A model generated the notes under the pieces. That model saw nothing but the letters and a program-made list of their open reading frames with translations, had not been told where the DNA came from and did not search any database. The position numbers and the translations under genes are program-made. A stretch of DNA of 42,339 nt from IMG/VR virus record IMGVR_UViG_3300017728_000025, positions 1 to 42,339 of that record. The stretch is one strand, 5' to 3'. Shown piece after piece: positions 9,023 through 20,400 of this stretch (positions are counted from its first letter, which is position 1; every line of letters starts with the position of its first letter). Origin of the DNA: a virus.

Positions 9023-9216
9023 GCAGTCTGTCTTAAAGCCTTTTTAAGATCAGCATTTTCGACTAACAATCTATATTTTTGTTCTTGTTCATCTGCAACT
9101 GCTTTTTCTAATAATTTTATATGAGCTCTCAAACCATGATTCTCATTATTTTTATCAACGAGCATAACTCGTAATTCCTCTTCTAAGGTATCGTTTAGTG
9201 TGTTTATATCTGACAT
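9019..9216 (-). CDS. small coiled-coil protein, unknown function
   Basis: 65 aa from ATG 9216, picked because GAGGAA (minus strand, 9226-9221) lies 4 bases upstream; a TTG start 12 bases earlier is less likely. The sequence is almost all predicted helix with heptad-like spacing of leucines (LEEELRVMLVDKN, LRAHIKLLEKAVA, LLVENADLKKAL) and many charged residues, so a coiled coil is likely. Its ribosome site lies in the last codons of the hydrolase gene, so the two are probably co-translated. The end overlaps the lysozyme-like gene by 4 bases, tail to tail. No family recognised. Confidence 0.7.
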   Translation of the reverse strand: MSDINTLNDTLEEELRVMLVDKNNENHGLRAHIKLLEKAVADEQEQKYRLLVENADLKKALRQTA

Positions 9217-9217
9217 A

Positions 9218-9826
9218 TTATTCCTCAAAGATAATTTGTTGTAACATATCTGTTACATCATTATTTAACAAAACTCCGCTGTGACCTGCTTCTATGTAAA
9301 CATTTTCAGTGTTTTTGAATTTAGGCGGTGTGGTAGATTGACTAGCAACCGATATCATTCCATCGTTTGCATGTCCACCTAACCCTGCTAATGGATTAGA
9401 ACCTCCTGTACATACTATATTAGTGTGTTTTCCTGTAAAAGACTTTTCTTGTAAAAGTCTTAAAACATCTGCACCTGGTTTAGTATTTTCAAATACTTTT
9501 CTATTTCTAAAAATCATAGATAATATTCTTGCTACTGGAGTACCTTCCCAAGGAGTTGCTATTGTAATAAGGTGATCTACTTTTCTAGGATACACACTTG
9601 CATACCAACTTGCTAGTAATCCGCCAAAACTATGTCCAACTATTACTACCTTTTGCTTACCCCATTCTCTTTCTTTTTGCATTCTTACATGCTCAACTAA
9701 ATCGTAAGGATCTTGCTCCATGTCGTATGCAGGTGCAAAGAATGGATGTTCTGGCATCTTTAATGTATAATAATTAAAGTTATCAGGGTCTGCATTCGCA
9801 CCATGTAAATAGATCACATTTTTCAT
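9218..9826 (-). CDS. alpha/beta hydrolase (lipase/esterase-like)
   Basis: 202 aa. N-terminal VIYLHGAN (residues 4-11) gives the oxyanion loop; VIVGHSFGGLLASWYASVYP holds the nucleophile elbow GHSFG with Ser66; the likely acid is Asp155 in NDGMISV and the base His182 in AGHSG. Order and spacing fit a complete catalytic triad, so an active serine hydrolase is expected. The TPWEGTP stretch after the elbow is common in lipase/PGAP1-like members. No signal peptide is seen, so it acts in the cytoplasm or is released at lysis. It lies on the minus strand inside the baseplate cluster with its own promoter. Substrate unknown; a role in membrane lipid attack or lysis is a guess. Confidence 0.88.
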   Translation of the reverse strand: MKNVIYLHGANADPDNFNYYTLKMPEHPFFAPAYDMEQDPYDLVEHVRMQKEREWGKQKVVIVGHSFGGLLASWYASVYPRKVDHLITIATPWEGTPVARILSMIFRNRKVFENTKPGADVLRLLQEKSFTGKHTNIVCTGGSNPLAGLGGHANDGMISVASQSTTPPKFKNTENVYIEAGHSGVLLNNDVTDMLQQIIFEE

Positions 9827-9832
9827 ATCATT

Positions 9833-9860
9833 ATTATAACACCTATATTAAAGATGTCAA
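9833..9860 (-). promoter_or_regulatory. consensus sigma70-type promoter for the hydrolase gene
   Basis: Minus strand TTGACA (9860-9855) and TATAAT (9838-9833), both perfect, with a 16-base spacer, the same build as the gp55 promoter. With the -10 at -12 to -7, +1 falls on 9826, the A of the hydrolase ATG, so the mRNA would have no leader. No ribosome site is present upstream. Confidence 0.82.
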
Positions 9861-9890
9861 GCAATAATTAAAACTATATTTAAATATTTT

Positions 9891-9898
9891 GATAAATA
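9891..9898 (+). promoter_or_regulatory. late promoter (GATAAATA) for gp25-gp6-giant gene
   Basis: GATAAATA ends 5 bases before the gp25 ATG. With T4 late geometry (octamer at -13 to -6), +1 is 9904, the A of the ATG, so the transcript would be leaderless. There is no Shine-Dalgarno to compete with this reading. Confidence 0.78.
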
Positions 9899-9903
9899 CT
9901 TAC

Positions 9904-10278
9904 ATGGCGACATTGTTTAAAGGATTCAGTACAATAGATAAAAAAAGGGCACCCTTTACCCTTACGGACACTGATCTTATCAAACGAGATTTGTTAAATC
10001 ATTTCTATACTAAAAAGGGAGAACGAATTATGCGACCTAATTTTGGTTGTATTATTTGGGATATGTTAATGGAACAAGACTCGCCGGCTTTACAAGAAGA
10101 GATAAGAGAAGATATAGAACGTATTGTTGAGTTAGATCCTAGAGTAACTTTAGAAAATACAATTTTATATATAAATGATCAAACTATAAGAGCTGAAGTA
10201 GTGTTAAAATATTACAATTTAGATCAAGCAGATACTTTATATTTAGAATTTAATAAAAGAAATGCAGAGGCAGAATAA
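9904..10278 (+). CDS. 25: gp25-like baseplate wedge subunit
   Basis: 124 aa from ATG 9904. A longer frame from 9889 would begin upstream of the late promoter, so ATG 9904 is preferred. It has the gp25/W family core: DTDLIKRDLLNHFYTKKGER, MRPNFGCIIWDMLME, then IREDIERIVELDPRV. The EPR motif of gp25 is kept as DPR. In T4, gp25 with gp6 and gp53 makes the inner baseplate and triggers sheath polymerisation. Length matches T4 gp25 (132 aa). Likely translated from a leaderless mRNA. Overlaps gp6 by one base as TAATG. Confidence 0.92.
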   Translation: MATLFKGFSTIDKKRAPFTLTDTDLIKRDLLNHFYTKKGERIMRPNFGCIIWDMLMEQDSPALQEEIREDIERIVELDPRVTLENTILYINDQTIRAEVVLKYYNLDQADTLYLEFNKRNAEAE

Positions 10279-13200
10279 TGGCATTAGTTGATAGACAGAA
10301 TAATTTATTTGCGGCAGAGGACTGGAAAGTTGCATATAAGGCTTTCAGCGAAGTAAACTTCCAAGCATATGACTTCGACACAATGCGTACTAGTTTAGTT
10401 GAATATGTAAGAACAAATTTTCCTGAAAACTTTAATGACTATATAGAAAGTTCAGAGTTCATAGCAATTATAGAATTATTGGCATTTTTAAGTACAAGTT
10501 TAGCATTCAGAATGGATGTTAATACCAGGGAAAACTTTTTAGAAACAGCAGAAAGACGAGACTCAGTATTTAAATTAGCAAGAATGTTAGGATACAATCC
10601 TAAGAGAAATATTCCTGCAAGTGGATTAATGAAAGTTACTGCTGTAAAGACAAACGAGCCTTTACAAGACAGTCAAGGAAATGATATATCAAATCAAAAT
10701 ATATTCTGGGACGATGCAAATAATCCAGACAGTTACGAGCAGTTCATTACAGTATTAAACGCCGCAATGGGAACAACAAATAGATTCTCATCACCTGTAA
10801 AATCAGGTAAAGTAGGCGGTATTAATACTGATCAGTATACAATAAGTACCCCTATTACATCTCCAATTGCACACAGTTTTAATCTTAATGTAAATGGTGT
10901 TGCAAGAAGTTTTGAAATCGTTAATGCTGATTTCTTTGATGGAGAATATTTTTATGAAAAGCAACCTGACCCAACAAACAATTTAGGGTTCTTTTATAGA
11001 AATGATGGATTAGGATTATCAAGTAATAGTACAGGGTTCTTTTTGTTATTTAAACAAGGGCAATTAGCATTTGAAGATTTTAATTACGAGACTCCGTTAC
11101 AAAATAGATTACAAGATATTATAAAAAATAATATTAACGAAACAGATGTTTATATACAAGAAGTAAACACGCAAGGTATTGTACAAAATCAGTGGACTAA
11201 AATCCCAAATACAGTAGGACAAACTTTAAATTATAATAGTAAGGCACTTAATACAAGAAATTTGTATTCTATAGAAAATCTTAATAATGACGGAATAAGA
11301 ATTAAATTCCCAGACGGTAATTTTGGTAATGTTCCTTCTGGTATATTTAGAGTATGGCATAGAGTTAGTGATGGAGAAAGATTTACTATACATCCTGATG
11401 ATACTAGAAACACATCAGTTAATGTACCTTATGTAAATGCAGACGGCGAATCATTTACATTAACATTTACATTTGGTTTAGAAAATACTGTTAGCAATAG
11501 TTTGCCTGCAGAGAGTCTACAAAATATAAAAAATAGAGCACCTCAAACATTCTATACACAGAATAGAATGGTGTCAGCACAAGATTATAATATATTTCCT
11601 TTAAGTCAGACATCAAATATATTAAAACTTAAAGCAACAAATAGAACACATGCAGGTCACAGCAGATATATAGATATTAATGATCCAACAGGAACTTTCC
11701 AAAGTGTTGAAACATATACTGAAGATGGATTTCTTTATAAAGACGATGACCCTATAGCAAAAGAAATTATAGTCAGTGATAATAATACACCTGCTGAAGT
11801 TGTAGATAATACTATTGTAAATTTCTTAAAAGAACAAAAATTAAACAATGTAATATATGACACATTAAGAGAAAAATGGAGTAACTTTATTCCAACCAAG
11901 TTCCAGACTGATACTCTTAATATAAGATGGAATCCTCTTCCTGTAGCAACAGATAGCACAACCGGTTATATGACAGAAACATTTAGTAGTGCTGATACTG
12001 TAGTAATGGTAAACAATACAGAGTCTACTAAAGTTTTCCAAGAAAATACATTTATAAAATTTGTAGATACAACAAACATTGCAAATTATAAATGGGTTAG
12101 AGTTACAGGTGTACAGAATAATGGTGCTTTATCCAGTGGATTAAGTACAAGCATAGGTCCTTGGACACTAAGTGATAATGTAAATTCTAATTGGAGAGCA
12201 GACGAAGTTATTGCAAGTTTAAGAAAAACATTTACTAATTCAGAACAAACACTTATAGAAGATGCTTTAAAAAATAAAAGTACATTTGGTATAGGTTTTG
12301 ATTTAACTGATCAATCTTATTATGTAATATCAAATGCAAACCTACTTAAAACAGGAAATTTAGGTATAGAGAATGCAAAAGATACCACATTATCAGGAAA
12401 AGATAATAGTTGGATCATGCTATTTGAATACACACCTGTAGATACTACTAGTTACAAATACAATGTTAGTATACGAGGTTTATCTTATGTTGTACAAAGT
12501 GCTAACGACTTAAAATTTTATAATGTTAAATCTGTAAAAGTTACAGATGGTACAACTCAAGCAGTTAGTGATACAATTACGTTTAATACATTAAATTACA
12601 AACCTGGTGTAACAGAAACATTTGTATGGTCAGATTCAAATGATGATGGTGTTGCAGAAGCCTGGCAAAGTTTAGATAATTCAGCATACTACGACCCTAA
12701 TGGTTTAAGAACAAATATTGCATTAAGAACACGAGATATAAAATGGTTTGATGTTAATGTAACATGGCAAAGTACATTTGGATTATTGAGAAACGATGCA
12801 GTAACTGATAATCATACTCCAGCAAATATATATGCTTTAAATAGATTTGTAAATGCGGCGAATGTATCTTTAAATCCATATTTTGATGATGGTAACATAT
12901 CAACTAATAATGTAACATTGTCTAATAACGATGGCCGTATTTCTAAATTACCAAATAATTTAAATTTTACTTTTGATAATACAACTTTTGGCTACAATAT
13001 TTTAGATGATAATGGTGATATTACATATAAACAGTACAATCATAATACTGGCCTAACAGAAATTTATCATGGTAACAGTTCAATATACACATACGGTATA
13101 GACGGAACTACTGGCAACACAAGTGAAGTAGGAAGAATGTTCCTATCAAATGCAAATGCTACAGCAGGAACAGGTACCTTAACATATGATGAGTTAGATG

Positions 13201-14444
13201 ATAATTTCCACTTGTTTGCATCAGATACAACAGGTGCTATAAGTAGGGATAAAATTTTAGTAGAATACAAATCAGCCAAAGACAGATTAGATACTGATAT
13301 TGTTTATGAAATTTCAGACGTATTTAAATACTCAGATGGATATACAGATAATAGAAAAGTAAAAGTTGCACCAGTAGATTCTGATGGCGACTTAGTTCCT
13401 GATAAACCGTTCCAGTTTAATGAATTCGTATCAAGTACGGATCTTATAATATTTGAAAATTATACAGACTTTGATGGCTATGTATATGATAGACCGGTAA
13501 GTGGAGTAATTTTAGATTGGAGGGGAGAGACAGATTGGGATAATACAAGAGCCAGCGGAAACCCAGCGACTATATCTCCAATAAGTTATTCTGATCCAGT
13601 TGAATGGAGTACAGTAAATTATGTTATTGTGGATACATTAGCATTAGCAGAAAAGTTTGAAAACACAGCAGACCAATATTTTGGAATAAAAATTTATGTT
13701 GTTGAAAACGAAAAATTCTATGTAATGACAAGAAGTAGTACAAATTCTAATGCTATTAGTTTAGTAGAAACTGCTAATTGTTTTGTTAAAACAGGTAGGG
13801 GCAAAGATCAAAATACAAGACTACCTGATGTTAGGCCTTGTGTAATGAAATGGGACCATAAAGCACCTAACGATGTTAGAATAGATCCAAGTATAAGTAA
13901 CGTTGTTGAAATGTTAGTATTAACGAATGCTTACTATTCAGACATACAAAAATACATTAGTGTACCAGGTACAGCATACCCACTAGCACCTACTAGTGAT
14001 GAACTTGCAAACGAATTTCAAAATTTAGAGACATTTAAAAATGCTAGTGACACATTAGTTTATAGAAGTGCAAAATTTAAAAGATTGTTCGGTGCAGATG
14101 CAGACGAAAGTGTACAAGCAAAATTTAGAGTTGTTAAACTAGCAGGAACTACACTCAGTGATAATGAAATCAAAACAAAAGTAATACAATCATTTAACAG
14201 ATATTTTGATGTAAATAATTGGGAGTTCGGTGAAAATTTCTACTTTACTGAATTAAGCAGTTATGTACATCAGCAGTTAAGTGGTATTATAGGAAGTATA
14301 GTTATTGTACCTAAAATAAACTCAGGTAACTTTGGAGACTTATTCCAAATTAAAGCAGAAAGTAATGAATTCTTTGTTAGTACAGCAAAGGTTTCTGATG
14401 TTGAAATTATAGATAAAATTACTAAAACTACATTGGCTAATTAA
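10278..14444 (+). CDS. 6: gp6-like baseplate wedge subunit, enlarged
   Basis: 1388 aa, about twice T4 gp6 (660 aa). The first 130 residues are typical: YVRTNFPENFNDYIESSEF, LAFLSTSLAFRMDVN, ENFLETAERRDSVFKLARML and the GYNPKRNIPASG turn that opens the J-like domain. The next 300 residues hold baseplate-J type strands, including IRIKFPDGNFGNVPSGIFRV and QNRMVSAQDYNIFPL. The C-terminus (about 1275-1388) has the closing domain with LSDNEIKTKVIQSFNRYFD and ELSSYVHQQLSGIIGSIVIV. Between them lies a long strand-rich insert with two aspartate clusters (near 784 and 1032) like Ca-binding loops. gp6 forms the ring around the hub. GAGG at 10266-10269 is the ribosome site. The giant gene follows after 2 bases. 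Confidence 0.88.
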   Translation: MALVDRQNNLFAAEDWKVAYKAFSEVNFQAYDFDTMRTSLVEYVRTNFPENFNDYIESSEFIAIIELLAFLSTSLAFRMDVNTRENFLETAERRDSVFKLARMLGYNPKRNIPASGLMKVTAVKTNEPLQDSQGNDISNQNIFWDDANNPDSYEQFITVLNAAMGTTNRFSSPVKSGKVGGINTDQYTISTPITSPIAHSFNLNVNGVARSFEIVNADFFDGEYFYEKQPDPTNNLGFFYRNDGLGLSSNSTGFFLLFKQGQLAFEDFNYETPLQNRLQDIIKNNINETDVYIQEVNTQGIVQNQWTKIPNTVGQTLNYNSKALNTRNLYSIENLNNDGIRIKFPDGNFGNVPSGIFRVWHRVSDGERFTIHPDDTRNTSVNVPYVNADGESFTLTFTFGLENTVSNSLPAESLQNIKNRAPQTFYTQNRMVSAQDYNIFPLSQTSNILKLKATNRTHAGHSRYIDINDPTGTFQSVETYTEDGFLYKDDDPIAKEIIVSDNNTPAEVVDNTIVNFLKEQKLNNVIYDTLREKWSNFIPTKFQTDTLNIRWNPLPVATDSTTGYMTETFSSADTVVMVNNTESTKVFQENTFIKFVDTTNIANYKWVRVTGVQNNGALSSGLSTSIGPWTLSDNVNSNWRADEVIASLRKTFTNSEQTLIEDALKNKSTFGIGFDLTDQSYYVISNANLLKTGNLGIENAKDTTLSGKDNSWIMLFEYTPVDTTSYKYNVSIRGLSYVVQSANDLKFYNVKSVKVTDGTTQAVSDTITFNTLNYKPGVTETFVWSDSNDDGVAEAWQSLDNSAYYDPNGLRTNIALRTRDIKWFDVNVTWQSTFGLLRNDAVTDNHTPANIYALNRFVNAANVSLNPYFDDGNISTNNVTLSNNDGRISKLPNNLNFTFDNTTFGYNILDDNGDITYKQYNHNTGLTEIYHGNSSIYTYGIDGTTGNTSEVGRMFLSNANATAGTGTLTYDELDDNFHLFASDTTGAISRDKILVEYKSAKDRLDTDIVYEISDVFKYSDGYTDNRKVKVAPVDSDGDLVPDKPFQFNEFVSSTDLIIFENYTDFDGYVYDRPVSGVILDWRGETDWDNTRASGNPATISPISYSDPVEWSTVNYVIVDTLALAEKFENTADQYFGIKIYVVENEKFYVMTRSSTNSNAISLVETANCFVKTGRGKDQNTRLPDVRPCVMKWDHKAPNDVRIDPSISNVVEMLVLTNAYYSDIQKYISVPGTAYPLAPTSDELANEFQNLETFKNASDTLVYRSAKFKRLFGADADESVQAKFRVVKLAGTTLSDNEIKTKVIQSFNRYFDVNNWEFGENFYFTELSSYVHQQLSGIIGSIVIVPKINSGNFGDLFQIKAESNEFFVSTAKVSDVEIIDKITKTTLAN

Positions 14445-14446
14445 TA

Positions 14447-17400
14447 ATGGCAGATAAAATTTACAAAAAATTACCGGGCATCCTGCAAACAGACACAATC
14501 AAGAATTTCTTTGAAGGAACCGTTGAACAATTATACAGTAAAGCAAATGTAGAATCTGTAAGCGGATTTATTGGTAGGAAAACATCCATAGACCAGAAGG
14601 TAGACGGCACATGGATTTACGAAGAAGATAAAGATAAAGAATTTTATGGATTAACTCCAGTTGTAAATAGCACAAATGCAAATACCAGAGTCAGTGAGAA
14701 TTTTATATTTTACGATGAATTTGTTTCTACATTAAAAAATTACAATGTTGATTTATTAGATCATAACAAAATTTTAAAATCTAAATATCAAGCATTTTTA
14801 CCGCCCATAGAATATAACAAGTTTTTAAATTTCCAAGAATATTATTGGAGTACAACAGGACCAACAGCAATATCAATATCCGGTTCTTTAACTGACCCTA
14901 TTAATGTAGATAAAGATATTCTAGGCAAAAGAAATTATACGCCAAAAGACGGTAAAGCATTTAAAAATGGAATGAAAGTTTCCTTTACTGGTGACTATGT
15001 TATCAGTAATCCAACATACGTAGGAAAAGAATTTATTGTTGAGGGTGTTGGAGATAGTATAGTACTTGTACCTGTAGATGTAAGTTATGCCAACGGCATA
15101 GCCAACCCACAAACAAGTAAGGATTATGTTGTTTTAGGCAGAGGTTCTGCTAATAAAAATGTATGGAGTAGAGTTAATTTTTGGTATCATAAAGAAAACT
15201 TTATAGATGCAGGTGACGATATTCCTGCTAAAACACAACAAGCAGATAGACCTATATTAGAATTTAATAAAGATTTAGAATTATATAATGTAGGCTCAAC
15301 AAGTAAAGGGAATGTAGATGTTAGTTCAACATTATTGTACAGCGAAGTTGTTGGATTAGATGCTAGTAATGTTGATATAGATACTGTAACAATTGAATCA
15401 GGAACAACATTAATATTTCCTAATGATGATGCAAGTGTATCTGCTAACGTATATGTGGCAACAGTAGCCAATGCATCGCTTTCTAATGCAATTAGTTTAA
15501 GTGTTAGTACTACCCTAAGTAAAGGAGATACTGTATTTGTTTCCTCCGGTAGTTCAGAAATAGGTAAAGAATATCACTATAACACAAATGGCTTGAAACA
15601 ATCTCAAATTAAATCTAAATTAAATCAAGCACCATTATTTAATTTATACGATGACCAAAAACGTTATTTAGGTGATACAACAATTTTCCCAAACAATAAT
15701 TTTGAAGGTAATAAACTTTTCGGTTTTGAAGTAGGCACAGGAAATATTGATAAAATTTATAATTTGCCTTTAGCATATAGATCTTTTAAAAGTGCTAGTG
15801 AGATAAGTTTCGAAAACTTTATGTCTACAGAAACTTACACTAATATAGTTTTAGGTAGCAGTGAATCTACAGATATAAAAGGGTACTATTTTTATAAATT
15901 ATTAAAAACACAGTCAGAATATTACAACAACTTTAAAACTGTAGACGATTTTAGTGAACAAAGAATAGAAAGAAAATTTGATATTACAACTACTTTCTTA
16001 GATAGTTTTAGCGAAGAGTTTGAATTAGGATGTATTCCAAATGTGCTATCAACTACAGCAAGTGGATTTGATATTATTGTAAGGAAAAACGGAGACTTAT
16101 TTACTGACTTTACATACACATCTAACGATGATAAAATTTTAATTAAAAGAAAGAATTTTGCAGTAGGTGATATTTTTGAAACTTCATGTACATCAGATTC
16201 TTTAATAGATAGTACAGATAATATAAGTAAATTCACATTACCTCTAGCATGGGGAAATAATCCACTTAAAGAGGATATCACGAAGATATCAGAGCCAGAG
16301 TTTTTACCTCATTTTAGAAACTATATGGAAAGACAACCTGGATTTACCGGTGATGTTTTAAATAATAACAACTTTAGTGATTTAAGATTATATGATAATC
16401 TTGCAACAGATATAGTTAAAAGTAATAATGATTTAATTCTCGGTGCCTTCTTATTAGATGATCAACCACATAATATTGTAGATGCATTAAGATTTAACAG
16501 TAACGAATATAACAAATACAAAAAACGATTCTTTAAAGAACTAACAGATTATTATAATATTGTAGATTTTAATGAATTTACTAATGAAGAAATTTTAGAA
16601 AAAGTTTTAAGAAATTTAATTGCTTTTAGTGTAGGCAGGAATGTATTTGGACAAACTTACATATTACCTTTTGGCGATAATTACAATAAAGAAGTATTAA
16701 TAATAAATGACACAACGTTGTCTTCACATACTTTATCATCGTCCTTAGATTTAGATAAAGTAGAAAACAGTCTTTTAATTTATTATACAAGAAACAATGT
16801 TAAAACTTTAATGTCTATAGGTGAAGATTATACACTTACATATAGTCCACTTACAGTAACATTTAAAAATTATGTACCAGAGTTACTAGATGAATTAGAA
16901 TTTAAATTATATAATTCTAATAGGGATAGTGTTGAATGTCCTCCTACTCCTAGTACAATGGGATTATATAGACTTTATACTCCTGCAAAAATATCGGACG
17001 ATACTTTCCAAACACCACAGGAAGTTATATTAGGACACGACGGTAGTAAAACTCCAATTTTCAATGACGAAAGAGATGATATTGTACTAGAATTTGAAAA
17101 GAGGATTTATAACTCTGCAAAAGCAGAATTTAGAGAAAAGAACAGTATTCCAGATATAAACATTTTAAGAGCCAGACCAGGTGAATGGAGACAAGGAACA
17201 TTAATGGTAGACACATTCAACGATGTGCTACAAACTAGTTTTGAAAATTGGGTCATGGAAAATAAAGTAGACCCTATTGTAAACGAATTTTACGACAACA
17301 ATGATAAATGGACATGGAACTATAGAGGAACAACAGAAGAACCGGGACACTGGAGAGGCTGGTTCGAATACTATTACGATACAGTAAGACCTCATACACA

Positions 17401-20400
17401 TCCTTGGGAGATGTTAGGCTTTGTAGATAAGCCAACCTGGTGGGACGATCAGTACATAACAACTACCTATACAGACTATAGTAGTAATAATATTCCTATG
17501 TGGTCTGATCTTGAAAAAGGCATAATACGACAAGGAGATAGAGAAAACTTTGTAGATGGAAGTTTTGATGACCAGTTTAATCCTTATAGAAGAAGGGGTG
17601 CTGGTACTAGAGTTGACCTAATAGAAAAATGCCCTGTTGATAGTGATGGAAATTTAAAAACTCCTTACGAGATTACAACAACAGGAGTTTCCAGTTTCTC
17701 ACCAAGATGGAGCTCATCAGAGCCTAATACTTCACAAGGCTATAAAACAACAAGTTTTATTTCTGATGATGGTATTAATGTTCAGTTTGATGCAACTAAT
17801 AGATACATTACCAGTTATGGTATTCCAACATTTTCTAGAAGGTTTATAGATGAATCTGTCGAAAGACCTGAATGGGGTAATTTTAAATCCACTTACAGAA
17901 TTCCTAATAATATAGATTATAACACATTAGGTCCAGGCACTGAACATTCAATCGATCCTTTGTTAAAAGGAGCAAGTGCAATACTAGTAGGGGGTTTACC
18001 ATTATATAGTCCTATTGCTGATGCTTACGAAACTGATAACACTTGGGCATACAACTTAGGATTTTTAAATAAGAGCTCTAAAGAAAACGGAGACTTTGCA
18101 AATACAGATACAGATGGTAAAGTTTACTCAGTAACAATTACAAAAGAAATGAGTAATAGTACTGCATGGGGAAATTCAACAACACACTCTGGAATAGTAG
18201 GTTGGGCATTTGATGGTTTACCAATTTATGGACCATATGGTTACACTGATCCTATGGATAAGACTAGTGCAATCACAAATATTAAAAGTGCATTTACATT
18301 AAGATCAGGTAATAGAGCAACAGGGCCACAAGGAGCTCATACAGGAGAATTTGTACAAGACTATGTTTTAGATGCGTCTAAAAATGGCATTAACGGATAT
18401 GCAGACAGATGGAATACTAGATATGGATTTACGCCAGAGTCACCAAGTCAAGCAATAAGATATTATGTAGTTACCTTAGATGATAACGGTGACGACATGT
18501 TCCCTTACGCAGTAGGCGGTGGAACAAAAACATTTAATGGTTCTAACGTAGTATACGCAGGGCTATTCTATAATAACGTACAAGATATAGATACAAACTA
18601 TAACGGTACTGCACCTACAAATTCATCGGCAACTTATGCCAAAATCAGTGAACGTATTAATCGTATTACAGACGGTACAGGACAAGACAATCCATGGAGG
18701 TTCGGGGATAACGGGCCTGTAGAAAATGCTTGGAGATATAGTGAAAAATATCCATTTGCTGTTGTTGAAGCACTTTGCTTAACAAACCCAGGTGGATTTG
18801 CTACACAATTCAGTGACCCGACACAAATAATTAAGGCCCCAGCAGACAGAGATATATATGTAAATAAAGATACTAGAAAATCTTGGAGGTTCACAGAAGC
18901 AGATCATTTTAAAATTCATGGCGATATAGATGACAATGGCGAACTTGTTACAAATATAGGTTATACACAATTTATTAATAGTTGGATTAAATTCCAAGGA
19001 CTGAATGTAGTAACAGATTTTGCTGAAAAATTAAGAAATTTAAATGTAAAATTAGGTCATAGATTATCTGGATACATTGATAAAGATACAATGACAATGT
19101 CAATGGATCAATATAGTACCACAGGAAGTAGTACTAACCTAATTATCCCTCAGGAAAATATTACTGTAAACATTCATAACTCTCCTTATAAATCTAGAAA
19201 CATTTATCAAGGTGTAATTATACAAAAAACTACAACTGGTTATAAAGTAAAAGGTTATGATAAAAATTTAGGACACTTTAAAATTTTAGAAAGTGACACA
19301 ACCGGCAGATCAGAAAAAATACAAGTAGGCGGAGAGGCACATCCTTTTGTAGATTGGCAAGAAAGCACATCATATAATAAAGGCACTATTGTAAGATATA
19401 ATGAAGTATATTATGAGGCTAAAGAATACGTTCCTAAGTCCACAACATTTAATAATGTTTTTTATAAAAAACTAAACAAACTTCCTCAAATTAATTTTAA
19501 AGAGGGTGCAGTATATTTAGATACAACAGGAATTATAAAAAAAGTAGAATATGAAACTGTATATAGTACAGAACAAGAAGTATTTGATTTCTTAATATCT
19601 TTAGGAAGATACCAAAAGCATGTAGGTTATACCTTTGGTGAATATGATATTAGCATAAATGAAACAAGAGATTGGGTATACTCTGCAAAACAATTCTTGT
19701 TCTGGTTACAGGGTAATTGGCAAACAGATAATACATTAGAATTATCACCAATGGCATCTAAAATTACATTTGAATCAACTAAAGGTTTTGTTGCAAAAAT
19801 TAAACGTAATGAATTTAATATGTTTAACATTATGGACAAAGACGGTAAGTCTATAGATCCTAAAGAATGTGCAATTAATAGACAAGATTTAAGATTAGAA
19901 ATTATACCACCAGCAGGTAAAGAAATTTATGCAGTCTGTTTATTTGTAAGAGAAATAGAACATGCAATGGTATTTGACAATATTACAGAATTTGCTGATA
20001 CACTTTATAATCCTTTATACAATCAAAAACAAACAAGAATTAGATTAAAAGGAAATAGAACAGCAAACTGGGACGGTAGATTTATTAGTGAAGGGTTCTT
20101 GATTGAAGGAGATTCATTAAAGCCTAACTTAGATAACCTTGCAGAAAGCATGGGAAGATATCATGAATTAGGATTTGTACCAGTTGAACGACAAGTATAT
20201 AATACTGCTAGGAATTTATTTGGTTATCAAGAAAAAGATTACCTTGCAGAATTACAAATAGACGATGATCAACAATTTGAATTCTATAAAGGATTTATAC
20301 AGAATAAAGGTACAAAAACAAGTTTAAGTAGAATAGGAAGAAGTAGTGCTATTATACAAGGCAACATGGATGTATATGACGAGTGGGCAATTAAAGTTGG

